Shown here one piece after another: positions 33,584 to 41,024 of a stretch of DNA of 63,460 nt. The notes beneath the pieces are model-generated. The model was given only the letters and a program-made list of their open reading frames with translations, was not told the origin of the DNA and made no database searches. The DNA lies in contig JBOGUF010000175.1 of assembly GCA_050696075.1 (NCBI GenBank), positions 1 through 63,460 on the forward strand. Direction: 5' to 3'. The position numbers were made by a program, and so were the translations under genes. This stretch comes from JBOGUF01 sp050696075 (GTDB lineage Bacteria; Chloroflexota; Chloroflexia; Thermomicrobiales; UBA6265). Position 1 is the stretch's first letter. The number at the start of each line of letters is the position of its first letter.

Positions 33584-34207
33584 CTACGTCTGTTTCTGGA
33601 CGGGCCGGTACTTGAGGTGCGTCACCGTCGGCGAGTCGATCACTCGGACGCGCTCCAGGGCGACCTGATCGGCGTCGAGCTGCTCGAACAAGCGCACGCC
33701 GCCGCCGAGCAAGATCGGCACGAGGTGAATCTGCAACTCGTCGAGCAGCCCGGCGCGCAAGAATTGCTGAATGACGTTGGCCCCGCCCGCCACCGAAACG
33801 TCCTTGCCGCCCGCGGCGGCCTTCGCCTGGGCGAGGGCGCGGTCGACGCCGTCCGTGACGAAGGTGAAGGTCGTTCCCCCATCCTTCTCCAGCGGTTCGC
33901 GCGCCTCGTGGGTCAGGACAAAGACCGGCGTGTGGAAGGGAGGCGTCTCGCCCCACCCGTCCGCGTTCTGGAACATGCGTTTGCCTAAAACGACGGCCCC
34001 GACGTTCGTGTTCGTCTCTGCCAGCACATCGGCGTCGAGACCGGTCTTGCCGCCTTCTAGGCCGTGCGGCTTGCGCCAGCTCTCGAGGTCGAACACCCAT
34101 TCATGGAGCCGCTCGCCGCCAGCGCCCATGGGCAGTTCAGGGCCATCGTTCGGCCCGGCAATATATCCGTCCAGCGACATCGATACGTGTGCTCTCACGT
34201 TTGCCAT
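33584..34207 (-). CDS. DHFR/RibD C-terminal-like reductase
   Basis: A 207-residue protein of the DHFR/RibD-like family: VRAHVSMSLDGYIAGPNDGP, GAVVLGKRMFQNADGWGE, TPVFVLTHEAREP, then VAGGANVIQQFLRAGLLDEL, the nucleotide-binding turn. It is longer at the N-terminal loop than the copy at 19480. The ATG giving MANVRAHV is used; a longer reading to 34270 adds an Arg-rich leader without family features. It follows another DHFR-like gene (34279) and may share its transcript. Confidence 0.85.
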   Translation of the reverse strand: MANVRAHVSMSLDGYIAGPNDGPELPMGAGGERLHEWVFDLESWRKPHGLEGGKTGLDADVLAETNTNVGAVVLGKRMFQNADGWGETPPFHTPVFVLTHEAREPLEKDGGTTFTFVTDGVDRALAQAKAAAGGKDVSVAGGANVIQQFLRAGLLDELQIHLVPILLGGGVRLFEQLDADQVALERVRVIDSPTVTHLKYRPVQKQT

Positions 34208-34278
34208 CTGCTTACTCTTTCTCGCGTATGCTGTCTTTCGCCGTCGGCGCGTTGCCGTGCGTCGACCCACGCGGCGAC

Positions 34279-34830
34279 TTACTTGCTTGCCGGCTGGTAG
34301 GTCAGATTGAGGACGCCCGTGCTGAAGGTCTTGGCGTCGACGAGTTGCAAACCCTGTTGGTCGGTCCCATCCGGAAAGAGGCGCTTGCCGTTGCCCACGA
34401 CGATCGGGTGGACCAGGAGATTGAGCTCGTCGAGGAGGCCGTCACGCAACAGCGATCGGATGAGGGCGCCGCTGCCGGTGATCCCGATGTTCTTGCCGGG
34501 TTGCTGCTTCAGCTTCGTGATTTCCTCCACCACATTGCTTGTGATCAGCGTCGAGTTCTGCCACTCGACGGTGTCGAGGGTGGTGGAAACGACGACTTTG
34601 GGCGTGTTGTTCATGTAGTCGGCGATATCGATGTCGTCATTGGACTGGTTCGGCCAGAAGCCGGCAAACTCCTGGTAGGTGACCCGCCCCAATAACATCG
34701 TGTCCGCCGCGGCCATCTTCGAATCGACCGCCTCCCCCATCTCGTCGTTGAAGTAGGGGAAGTGCCACTTGTCCGGCGACTCGTAGACGCCGTCCAGCGA
34801 AATAAACAACCCCGCGACGATCTTGCGCAT
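34279..34830 (-). CDS. DHFR/RibD C-terminal-like reductase, putative ECF42 target
   Basis: A 183-residue member with MRKIVAGLFISLDGVYESPD, TMLLGRVTYQEFAGFWP, the long VVVSTTLDTVEWQNSTLI region and ITGSGALIRSLLRDGLLDEL. This YyaP-like subgroup is common next to YciI and SRPBCC genes. AAAGGAGATACGTCACC precedes ATG. A TGTCGA-N17-CGAC motif lies at 34908-34934. Next downstream, after a gap of about 70 bp, is the second DHFR-like gene. Confidence 0.85.
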   Translation of the reverse strand: MRKIVAGLFISLDGVYESPDKWHFPYFNDEMGEAVDSKMAAADTMLLGRVTYQEFAGFWPNQSNDDIDIADYMNNTPKVVVSTTLDTVEWQNSTLITSNVVEEITKLKQQPGKNIGITGSGALIRSLLRDGLLDELNLLVHPIVVGNGKRLFPDGTDQQGLQLVDAKTFSTGVLNLTYQPASK

Positions 34831-34907
34831 GGTGACGTATCTCCTTTGCCGCCTTCACGGCAATTGCTAGTTGACCACGGGCAGCGGTTTGCCCGTTCCG
34901 CCAGATA

Positions 34908-34934
34908 GTCGTTCGGCGAAGCCCAGAATCGACA
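34908..34934 (-). promoter_or_regulatory. Putative ECF42-type promoter, site 3 (DHFR-like gene)
   Basis: Minus strand: TGTCGA (34929-34934), 17 bp, CGAC (34908-34911). The transcript would start about 70 bp before the ATG at 34830. Confidence 0.65.
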
Positions 34935-34979
34935 ATCCCCAGATAAACTCGCGAACTCCGCGTTTGTCACATCAGGCGG

Positions 34980-35020
34980 GCAAAGCGAAGCCCCACTCCC
35001 GACCGAAGGAGCGGGGCTTC
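34980..35020 (-). terminator. Hairpin after the YciI gene
   Basis: GAAGCCCCACTCC (34987-34999) pairs with GGAGCGGGGCTTC (35008-35020) apart from one mismatch; the minus-strand exit reads GCTTTGCC, only weakly U-rich. It lies 21 bp past the YciI stop. Confidence 0.6.
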
Positions 35021-35041
35021 ACCAGCCCAGCCACGGCGTCG

Positions 35042-35422
35042 TTACGCGGTCTCGACCCGTTGGCGCGACTCCTCCGGCAGGCCCGCCAACTCGACGACCG
35101 GCCGGACTTCGATGGTGCCCCGGCGCGCGCCGGGGATCCGCCCCGCCACCTCGACCGCCTCGTCGAGATTATCGGCGTCGATCAGATAGTAGCCGCCCAA
35201 CTGTTCCCGCGTTTCCGCGAACGGCCCGTCGGTCACCAATCGCTTGCCCTCGCGGACGCGGACGCTGGTCGCCGCCGACGTCGGCTGCAACGGGGCGCTG
35301 GCCACAAACTGCCCGGCCGCATTGAGTTCGTGCGCCAGGTCCACGGACTCCCCGTAGCACTGCTCACGCACGGCGTCGTCCAGAGTCTGTTCGTCCTGGT
35401 AGATCAGCAACATGTATCGCAC
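35042..35422 (-). CDS. YciI/DGPF-domain protein
   Basis: The 126-residue protein begins RYMLLIYQDEQTLDD and carries VTDGPFAETREQLGGYYLID, the full DGPF signature, then GTIEVRPVVEL. The GTG start at 35422 follows GGAGGTAAACGC. This is the kind of gene usually paired with ECF42 sigma factors, but no TGTCGA motif is visible directly upstream; it starts 30 bp after the MoaD-like gene and may be read from that operon. Confidence 0.85.
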   Translation of the reverse strand: MRYMLLIYQDEQTLDDAVREQCYGESVDLAHELNAAGQFVASAPLQPTSAATSVRVREGKRLVTDGPFAETREQLGGYYLIDADNLDEAVEVAGRIPGARRGTIEVRPVVELAGLPEESRQRVETA

Positions 35423-35452
35423 GCGTTTACCTCCAATACCGCCAAACCGACC

Positions 35453-35749
35453 CTAGCCGCCGGCCATGGCTCCAATGATCACAAACGGCTCCTTCCCCGT
35501 CGCGACCGCGTCGGGGAGCGGATCGTCCGGCGACTCGTGGGAAAGATCTTGCTCGCAGGCAAAGAACCGCACCAATGGCCGGCGCCGCGGCGTGACGTGG
35601 TCGCGGATCGTCCCGCGCAGCACCGGATAGGCCGCCTCGAGCGCGTCGAGGATCGCGCGCTGGGTCACGGAACCCGTGACCTGAAGCTCCACCTCTCTGC
35701 CGACCCGCGCTAGGGTCCGCAGATGTGGGGGAAGAATAACGCGGATCAT
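35453..35749 (-). CDS. MoaD/ThiS-like ubiquitin-fold protein
   Basis: A 98-residue beta-grasp protein: MIRVILPPHLRTLARVGREV, ILDALEAAYPVLRGTIRD, and a C-terminal di-glycine (GAMAGG) as in sulphur-carrier MoaD/ThiS proteins that are adenylated by an E1-like enzyme. No E1-like partner is in the window. Its ATG overlaps the stop of the BNR-repeat gene by 3 bp. MoaD-like plus BNR-repeat pairs recur in actinobacteria and chloroflexi by my recollection; the joint role is unknown. Confidence 0.8.
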   Translation of the reverse strand: MIRVILPPHLRTLARVGREVELQVTGSVTQRAILDALEAAYPVLRGTIRDHVTPRRRPLVRFFACEQDLSHESPDDPLPDAVATGKEPFVIIGAMAGG

Positions 35750-36861
35750 GACAGCGTTTGCACTTCGACGGAGACGACGGCCGGCAGATCGCGGACGATG
35801 GGCGCCCAGGAGTCGCCGGCGTCGGCCGACGCGTAGACCTGCCCGCCCGTGGTCCCGAAATAGACGCCGCAGGACTCGAGCTTGTCGACCGCCATCGAAT
35901 CGCGCAAGACGTTGACGTAGCAGTCGCTTTGCGGCAGACCCTCCGTGAGCGCTTCCCACTCGTTGCCGCCGGTCCGGCTGCGGTAGACGCGCAGCTTCCC
36001 ATCGGGCGGGAAATGCTCGGAGTCGCTCTTGTTGGGGACGACGTAGATCGTCTCCGGCTCGTGTGCGTGAACGGCGATCGGAAATCCGAAGTCGGATGGC
36101 AGGTTGCCGCTCACCTCGTGCCACGACTCGCCGGCGTTGTCGCTGCGCATCACGTCCCAGTGCTTCTGCATGAAGAGGACGTCCGGCCGCGACGGGTGCA
36201 TCGCGACGTTGTGAACGCAGTGGCCGACATCGGCGTCCGGGTCGGGAAGCTCGTAGTCGGACCGCAGGCCGCGGTTGATCGGCAGCCAGGTCGTGCCGCC
36301 ATCGTCGGTGCGGAACGCCCCCGCGGCCGAGATGGCGATGACGATCCGGTCGGGATTGCTCGGGTCGAGGATGATCGTGTGGAGGCACATCCCCCCGGCG
36401 CCCGGCTGCCAGAGGTGCCCTTTCACGTCACGCAGCGCGGAGAGTTCCTGCCAGGTCGTCCCGCCGTCAGTCGACCGGAACAGGGCGGCGTCTTCCACCC
36501 CCGCATAAACCGTATCAGGATCGGTGAGCGACGGCTCAAGATGCCAGACGCGCTTGAACTCCCAAGGGTGCTGCGTGCCGTCGTACCACTGATGCGTGCC
36601 GGGCACCCCGTTGTAGGCGAACTCGTTCCCGACCGGCTCCCACGTTTTGCCGCCGTCGTCGGAGCGCTGGATCAGTTGCCCGAACCACCCGCTCGACTGC
36701 GACGCATAGAGCCGGTTCGGGTCCGCGGGCGACCCCTTGAGGTGGTACATCTCCCAGCCCGCGAAGTGGGGGCCGCAGACATCCCACGTTGCGCGCTTCT
36801 CGTCCGACGTCAAAATGAACGCGCCCTTCCGCGTCCCGACCAGTACCCGTACTCCGCTCAT
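35746..36861 (-). CDS. BNR/sialidase-like beta-propeller protein
   Basis: The 371-residue protein has several Asp-box (S-x-D-x-G-x-x-W) repeats: SDDGGKTW, STDGGTTW, TDDGGTTW, SDNAGESW, SADAGDSW, spaced as in a six- or seven-bladed propeller. The start MSGVRVLVGTRKGAFILTSD has no signal peptide, so it is cytosolic. AAGGAG precedes ATG. No sialidase catalytic arginine triad can be claimed, so a WD40/YVTN/BNR-like binding role is as likely. It is transcribed with the MoaD-like gene; a promoter with a GAAC-N4-GTTC palindrome lies upstream. Confidence 0.8.
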   Translation of the reverse strand: MSGVRVLVGTRKGAFILTSDEKRATWDVCGPHFAGWEMYHLKGSPADPNRLYASQSSGWFGQLIQRSDDGGKTWEPVGNEFAYNGVPGTHQWYDGTQHPWEFKRVWHLEPSLTDPDTVYAGVEDAALFRSTDGGTTWQELSALRDVKGHLWQPGAGGMCLHTIILDPSNPDRIVIAISAAGAFRTDDGGTTWLPINRGLRSDYELPDPDADVGHCVHNVAMHPSRPDVLFMQKHWDVMRSDNAGESWHEVSGNLPSDFGFPIAVHAHEPETIYVVPNKSDSEHFPPDGKLRVYRSRTGGNEWEALTEGLPQSDCYVNVLRDSMAVDKLESCGVYFGTTGGQVYASADAGDSWAPIVRDLPAVVSVEVQTLS

Positions 36862-36892
36862 CGAAACTCCTTGGCCTGGGGCGACCTCATAG

Positions 36893-36902
36893 TGTACGTA
36901 CA
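36893..36902. promoter_or_regulatory. Small palindrome TGTACGTACA upstream of the BNR gene
   Basis: A perfect 10-bp palindrome about 32-41 bp before the BNR start, within the untranslated leader predicted from the promoter at 36974. It may be a second regulator site. Confidence 0.35.
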
Positions 36903-36973
36903 TAGTACTGGTGTTCGACGTTCGATGCAAGAGGGGTGACGTTAAGAGATTTCAGGTGTGCCACCCGGGCACG

Positions 36974-37001
36974 ATTCTACCAGAACATACGTTCTTGTCA
37001 A
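36974..37001 (-). promoter_or_regulatory. Promoter with LexA-like palindrome in the spacer
   Basis: Minus strand: TTGACA (36996-37001), 16 bp, TAGAAT (36974-36979). The spacer is filled by AGAAC-N4-GTTCT (36982-36995), which matches the GAAC-N4-GTTC core of Gram-positive SOS boxes. Another regulator with a similar site is equally possible. Confidence 0.55.
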
Positions 37002-37041
37002 GTGCGACGATTGACGAGCGGCGGGCCGCGGTTTGCGACCG

Positions 37042-37380
37042 TCAGTCTTCGAGCCACTCGGTTACGAAGCGGTCGCTCATGTGGATGTCGAGCTGGCGCA
37101 GCGGGCCGCTGCCGGAGTTGATGAATTTGTGCGGGACGCCGGCCGGGGCGATCAGAATCTGGCCGCCGGTCGCTTCCATCACGGCATCGCCAACGGTAAA
37201 GGTGGCCCGTCCTTCCTGCACCACGAAGATCTCCGCGTAGGGGTGCCGGTGCAGCTTCGGACCACTCCCTGGCGGCGCGTCGACAAAGATGAGCGACGCG
37301 GGCACATCCCCGTACAGATACCCCTCGAGTTCGTGCGAGCTTCCAGCGTAGGGCAAATCGTCGCGATTGATGACAGACAT
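37042..37380 (-). CDS. Single-domain cupin
   Basis: A 112-residue cupin with both metal-site motifs: PKLHRHPYAEIF supplies His44, His46 and Glu50, and PHKFIN supplies His84. The small barrel probably binds a divalent metal; many such proteins are sensors, isomerases or dioxygenase-like. The GAGGAGTCATCAGG site precedes ATG. It is transcribed away from the region upstream and follows the HhH gene by 56 bp. No pathway is evident. Confidence 0.85.
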   Translation of the reverse strand: MSVINRDDLPYAGSSHELEGYLYGDVPASLIFVDAPPGSGPKLHRHPYAEIFVVQEGRATFTVGDAVMEATGGQILIAPAGVPHKFINSGSGPLRQLDIHMSDRFVTEWLED

Positions 37381-37436
37381 CCTGATGACTCCTCAGCGGG
37401 TTCCTTCACGCGGAATCGACCACGGCGCCGCACCGG

Positions 37437-37676
37437 CTATGGGCGACGCTCGTCTCGCCTGCCGGCGAACGAGAGACCGCGCCCGTCGAGCGCGCGGCGG
37501 AGCATTTCGATCCCCTTCGGTCCCATCCCGTGGAGTTGGAGAATCTCAGCAGCGCTGACCCCGGCGATCTGTTCGAGTCGCACGTAACCGGCCGCCAAGA
37601 GCGCCTGGCGTGCCGGGTTGGACAATGTGTGCGGTAGGTCGATTTCCGGCTGATCACCCGGCTCGTTCGTCATCAT
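37437..37676 (-). CDS. Helix-hairpin-helix protein (RNAP alpha-CTD-like)
   Basis: The 79-residue protein is mostly one helix-hairpin-helix unit: LPHTLSNPARQALLAAGYVR, LEQIAGVSAAEILQLHGMGP, KGIEMLRRALDGRGLSFA. This resembles the DNA-binding C-terminal domain of RNA polymerase alpha and related free-standing HhH proteins found in actinobacteria and chloroflexi. Two adjacent ATGs are available; the first is used. It lies between a YciI gene and the cupin gene, and its function is unknown. Confidence 0.8.
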   Translation of the reverse strand: MMTNEPGDQPEIDLPHTLSNPARQALLAAGYVRLEQIAGVSAAEILQLHGMGPKGIEMLRRALDGRGLSFAGRRDERRP

Positions 37677-37713
37677 GGCTCGTCCTCGTGCCGAATCGCA
37701 TCGTCGCGTTGAG

Positions 37714-38052
37714 CTACGCGGCAAACTCGACGATCGGGCGCACTTCGACCTTTCCGTAGGTCGCCGTCGGAATCCGTTGTGCCCACGCGGCGGCGTCCTC
37801 GGCGCTGGCGACGTCGATGACCCAGACGCCGGATATGACGTTGCCAACGCCCACCACGGGACCATCCTCCGTGGCGGCCTGGCCATCGCGCACGCTGACG
37901 GTTTGTGCCCGCGCCGCTGGCTGAAATCCCGCCTCGTAGACGTGGATGCCCGCCTCATTGACGTCCTTCTCGAAGGCGAGCCAGTCGGCGACCTCCCCCT
38001 CCGTGGGTCCGGCCTGGGCGGGGTCGTAGTAGTAGAGCAGCGCGACCTTCAC
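37714..38052 (-). CDS. YciI-family protein, degenerate DGPF motif
   Basis: The 112-residue protein has the YCII fold outline (KVALLYYYDPAQ, VNEAGIHVYEAGFQPAA, VWVIDVASAEDAAAWAQRI, GKVEVRPIVEF) but the signature is altered to EDGPVVGVGN, with no AET-QLGG part. This matches the family branch often annotated YciI or SCO-type without a clear catalytic role. GTG start after GGAGGAATCACC. It lies 45 bp past a perfect hairpin repeat (38097-38127). Confidence 0.8.
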   Translation of the reverse strand: MKVALLYYYDPAQAGPTEGEVADWLAFEKDVNEAGIHVYEAGFQPAARAQTVSVRDGQAATEDGPVVGVGNVISGVWVIDVASAEDAAAWAQRIPTATYGKVEVRPIVEFAA

Positions 38053-38096
38053 GGTGATTCCTCCAGGTGACGGGGGTGAATCCGGTTGAACGCGTC

Positions 38097-38127
38097 CGTC
38101 ATGCTGAGGCGACGCCTCAGCATGACG
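38097..38127. repeat. Solo GTCATGCTGAG hairpin
   Basis: CGTCATGCTGAGGCG and its inverted copy CGCCTCAGCATGACG are separated by one base. It is the shortest member of the repeat family of 2639-2808 and 54778-54898, and lies 16 bp past the hydrolase stop, where it might act as a transcription end. Confidence 0.7.
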
Positions 38128-38142
38128 GGCGGCAATGACGCT

Positions 38143-39105
38143 CTAAGGAGTGGGGGTAGCCGCTTCCGCCTCCGCCTCGTCCAGAAACGCCGGAATCATC
38201 GCCAGCAGCCAGTCGGTGCGGTCCAGCATGCCGAAGCCCGGCGGAATGAAGTGGGTCGTTCCCGGCAGGATCGCCAGCCGCGCCTTCGAGAGGCCGGAGA
38301 GGTCGCCCATCCCGCCACCCCCGAGCAGCCGGAACAGTTCGACGGCGCTTTCGGCCTGGATGGCGTCGGCGTCCCCGATGATGATCATGGTCGGCGCCGT
38401 GATCCCCTGGACGTCCGCGCTCCAGTCGAACGGATTCGAGTCGAGCCCCTTGATCTGCTCGACCAGTCGAGGAAAGTCGGCGGGGTTCGGCGCGATCGCC
38501 TCGTATTCGCTCAACATCGGCGTCCCGGCGAACATCTCTGGCGACATGTTCGGTGCCATGTCGAGCAACACCGGCTGCGCCCCATGGAGGGTGTGCGAGC
38601 ACGAGATCGAGACGAGTTTGCGCACGACCTCCGGGTGGCGGATGGCGGCCTGGAGAGCGGCGGAACCTCCCATGCTGTAGCCGACGAAGTCGGCTTTCGC
38701 CACGCCGAGGTGTCCGAGCAGAGCGGCGGCGGCGTCGCCCAACCCTTCGTAGGTGAGCGGGCGGTCGACGTCGGCGGTCCGGCCGTGCGCCTGGAGATCT
38801 GGGACGATCACCTGGCGGGTCGCGGCCAAGCCCGGCAGGATGGGTCCCATCGTGCCGGTCGATTGGAACGCGCCGTGCAGCAGCAGCACCGGCGTGCCGG
38901 TCTGATTCGCGCCATGGATCTCGTAGTACATATTGAGACCGTGGACCGGGGCGTAGCCGGTCCGCGGGGTTGACTGGTCCATGTCATCTCCTCCTTCCGC
39001 GGCGGGAGTCGCCGCGCCCGATTCGGTCTGCGCGTAGCCAAGTGTCCGCGATGCCAGGGCGGCCGCGACAGTCGCGACGGTCGCCAGCAATGTCCTTCGC
39101 TTCAT
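38143..39105 (-). CDS. Exported alpha/beta hydrolase
   Basis: The 320-residue protein begins with a signal peptide (MKRRTLLATVATVAAALASR, cut near GYAQ) and an acidic, Ala-rich linker, then an alpha/beta hydrolase: VLLLHGAFQSTGTM, VIVPDLQAHGRTADVDRPLT, nucleophile VGYSMGGSAALQ, acid IIGDADAI and histidine PGTTHFIPPG. It is the paralogue of 32544-33527; KRRTLL also resembles a weak Tat motif. AAGGTGC precedes ATG. Probably a periplasmic or surface esterase. Confidence 0.85.
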   Translation of the reverse strand: MKRRTLLATVATVAAALASRTLGYAQTESGAATPAAEGGDDMDQSTPRTGYAPVHGLNMYYEIHGANQTGTPVLLLHGAFQSTGTMGPILPGLAATRQVIVPDLQAHGRTADVDRPLTYEGLGDAAAALLGHLGVAKADFVGYSMGGSAALQAAIRHPEVVRKLVSISCSHTLHGAQPVLLDMAPNMSPEMFAGTPMLSEYEAIAPNPADFPRLVEQIKGLDSNPFDWSADVQGITAPTMIIIGDADAIQAESAVELFRLLGGGGMGDLSGLSKARLAILPGTTHFIPPGFGMLDRTDWLLAMIPAFLDEAEAEAATPTP

Positions 39106-39164
39106 GTCAATGCACCTTGTCCCTCAACGCGGAAATCGGTTCGTCCCGGCGGAACCAACAGCCG

Positions 39165-39545
39165 CTACGCGGCCATAAGAATAAACTCGTTGCCATCCAG
39201 ATCGTTAAACCAGGTCGCTTTCGCCCCCCCCGGTATGTCGGTGACCGGTTGCTTGAACGTCACGCCGCGCTCGACCAGAAAGTCATAGGTGGCGTCGATA
39301 TCGGGGGTGATGAGGGAGATTCCGGTCTCCTTCGCCGGCAGGTCGTTCGGGCCGAACCAGCTCGGATGCGCCAGCACGAACTGAATGTCGGCTTCCGGCG
39401 GCATGACCGCCAGAAAGCGGATCTCCTTGCTCACCATGGCGTCCATCGCCACGTCCCAGCCGAGGGTGTTCACGTAGAAGTCGAGCGCCGCATCTTGATC
39501 GGCAACAACGATCGTCGTCGAGTGATTGTGATTGTGCGAGAACAT
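39165..39545 (-). CDS. VOC/glyoxalase-family protein, putative ECF42 target
   Basis: A 126-residue VOC protein: HNHNHSTTIVVADQDAALDF, LGWDVAMDAMVSKEIRFLAV, GISLITPDIDATYDFLVERG, and ATWFNDLDGNEFILMA. The N-terminal His cluster (HNHNHS) is notable and could contribute metal ligands. GGAGGAAGCA precedes ATG; the in-frame sequence upstream to 39884 reads as non-coding. A TGTCGA-N17-CGAC motif at 39643-39669 would give a leader of about 90 bp. Such VOC genes are among known ECF-associated families. Confidence 0.85.
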   Translation of the reverse strand: MFSHNHNHSTTIVVADQDAALDFYVNTLGWDVAMDAMVSKEIRFLAVMPPEADIQFVLAHPSWFGPNDLPAKETGISLITPDIDATYDFLVERGVTFKQPVTDIPGGAKATWFNDLDGNEFILMAA

Positions 39546-39642
39546 TGCTTCCTCCGCCATCCGTGGTGTTGGGCCGTCAAGGCTTTCCCGTTCGACCGTA
39601 CCCTGTCCGTGTTGTCCGATCACAGGCCAGTGACAATAGATA

Positions 39643-39669
39643 GTCGTTCGGCGGAGGCCAAAATCGACA
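39643..39669 (-). promoter_or_regulatory. Putative ECF42-type promoter, site 4 (VOC gene)
   Basis: Minus strand: TGTCGA (39664-39669), 17 bp, CGAC (39643-39646). The spacer end CCGCCGAA is nearly the same as at 34908 and 18115. Confidence 0.65.
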
Positions 39670-39938
39670 ATGGGTTGCCGCGTGCGAGCATCTGGTCGGA
39701 TGTTCAGTTTGAACCTGTTATGCCCTTGCCCGGGCCAGGCGCTTTCGCCGGCTGGCCCACGCCGACGGGGCGCCTGCTCACGACTATCGCGTCGTCCTGC
39801 TTCCCGCCACGGGTCCAAACCGGGCCTTCGGCCCCCCTGGGAATGAATATTGCTGGGCGGCATGCCAGCGGTGGCATCATCCATTGGTGTCGGGTCGACC
39901 TGCCGCGGGTAGACCTGGTTCGGAGAAGGAGAACGGCG

Positions 39939-40928
39939 ATGTCATACCATCTCAGCGGCCCCAACCTTCGGTCGCCGGAGGGCGACGCCCGCCTCGACCT
40001 GACCGACGTCTTCGCGTTCCTGGCTCCGAACGACCCGAATCGGTGCGTCCTCATCATGGACGTGAACCCGTTCGCGCCCACCCAGGGTGCGGAGTTCCAT
40101 CCGGACGCCGTCTACCGCCTGAACGTCGACAACGACGGGAACGCGGTGTCCGACGTGGCCCTCAGCGTCGTCTTCTCCCAGCCGCGGGACGGGCAGCAGA
40201 CCGCCACCGTCTACCTCGCGACCGGCGAGCAGGCGCGCCAGGCTGAAGCCGCCGGCGAGTCGATCATCGAGGGGGCGCCGGTGAGTTTCGGCACCGAGCC
40301 GCGGATCGTCGAGGCGGGGCCGTATCGGTTCTTCGCGGGTCTCCGCAGCGATCCCTTCTTTGCCGACCTGGACGGTATCGTGCATGAGTTCCAATGGACG
40401 GGCGTCGACAGCATGGCCGACAAAAACGTCTTCGGCGTCGTCCTGGAGATGCCGAATGCGATCCTCGGGTCCGATCCGCCCATCGGGGTCTGGGCGCGCA
40501 TAAGCCTGCATCGGAACGGCGGCCTCGTCTCAATCGACCGCGGCGCGCACCCGTCCCTCACGGCCTACTTCAACCCCGAGGACGCCAAGGACGAGTACAA
40601 CCGGCGGGAGCCGGCTCAGGACCGGGATAACTACCTTGCCGCGTGGAGCACGGTGCTTCAGCACACCGGCGGGTACACGTCGGACGAGGCCGCCACCGCG
40701 CTCGAACAGGTGCTGCCCGATGTCCTACGGTTCGACCGCTCCCAGCCCGCCGCCTATCCCAATGGCCGCCGCCTCAGCGACGACGTCACCGACGCGCGGC
40801 TCTCGTTCGTCACCAAGGGCAAGATCCCCGGGGACAACATCGGGCCGCACACCGACCTCCTCTCGGATTTCCCGTACCTCGGGACACCGCACCCGGTCGC
40901 CACCCCGTCGGACCAGCCCGCCGCGTAG
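39939..40928 (+). CDS. DUF4331 family protein
   Basis: The 329-residue protein has the DUF4331 layout: GPNLRSPEGDARLDLTDVFA at the start, MDVNPFAPTQGAEFHPDAVY, YRFFAGLRSDPFFADLDGIV and a C-terminal VLPDVLRFDRSQPAAYPNGR. The family is beta-rich, of unknown function, and often exported; no signal peptide is seen here. AAGGAGAACGGCG places the ATG at 39939; the long open frame upstream is a shadow of minus-strand genes. It converges with the GntR gene and has no operon partner. Confidence 0.85.
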   Translation: MSYHLSGPNLRSPEGDARLDLTDVFAFLAPNDPNRCVLIMDVNPFAPTQGAEFHPDAVYRLNVDNDGNAVSDVALSVVFSQPRDGQQTATVYLATGEQARQAEAAGESIIEGAPVSFGTEPRIVEAGPYRFFAGLRSDPFFADLDGIVHEFQWTGVDSMADKNVFGVVLEMPNAILGSDPPIGVWARISLHRNGGLVSIDRGAHPSLTAYFNPEDAKDEYNRREPAQDRDNYLAAWSTVLQHTGGYTSDEAATALEQVLPDVLRFDRSQPAAYPNGRRLSDDVTDARLSFVTKGKIPGDNIGPHTDLLSDFPYLGTPHPVATPSDQPAA

Positions 40929-41024
40929 GGATCACAACCGTTCACCGCACGAATGCTGAAGGCCACCTCGCTCGCGGGTCAGGGGGAGGCCGGCCGTGAG
41001 TCATGGATCGTAGGCCGTGCGTCG

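Noticed and set aside
34208..34278. A fifth ECF42-like motif before the DHFR-like gene at 33584
   Set aside because: GGTCGA and CGAC are present but the spacer is 15 bp and the hexamer has a mismatch.
37381..37436. ECF42-like motif before the cupin gene
   Set aside because: GGTCGATT is present but no CGAC follows at 17 bp.
38970..39938. Plus-strand extension upstream of the DUF4331 gene
   Set aside because: Antisense to the hydrolase and VOC genes; the family start and a strong ribosome site lie at 39939.
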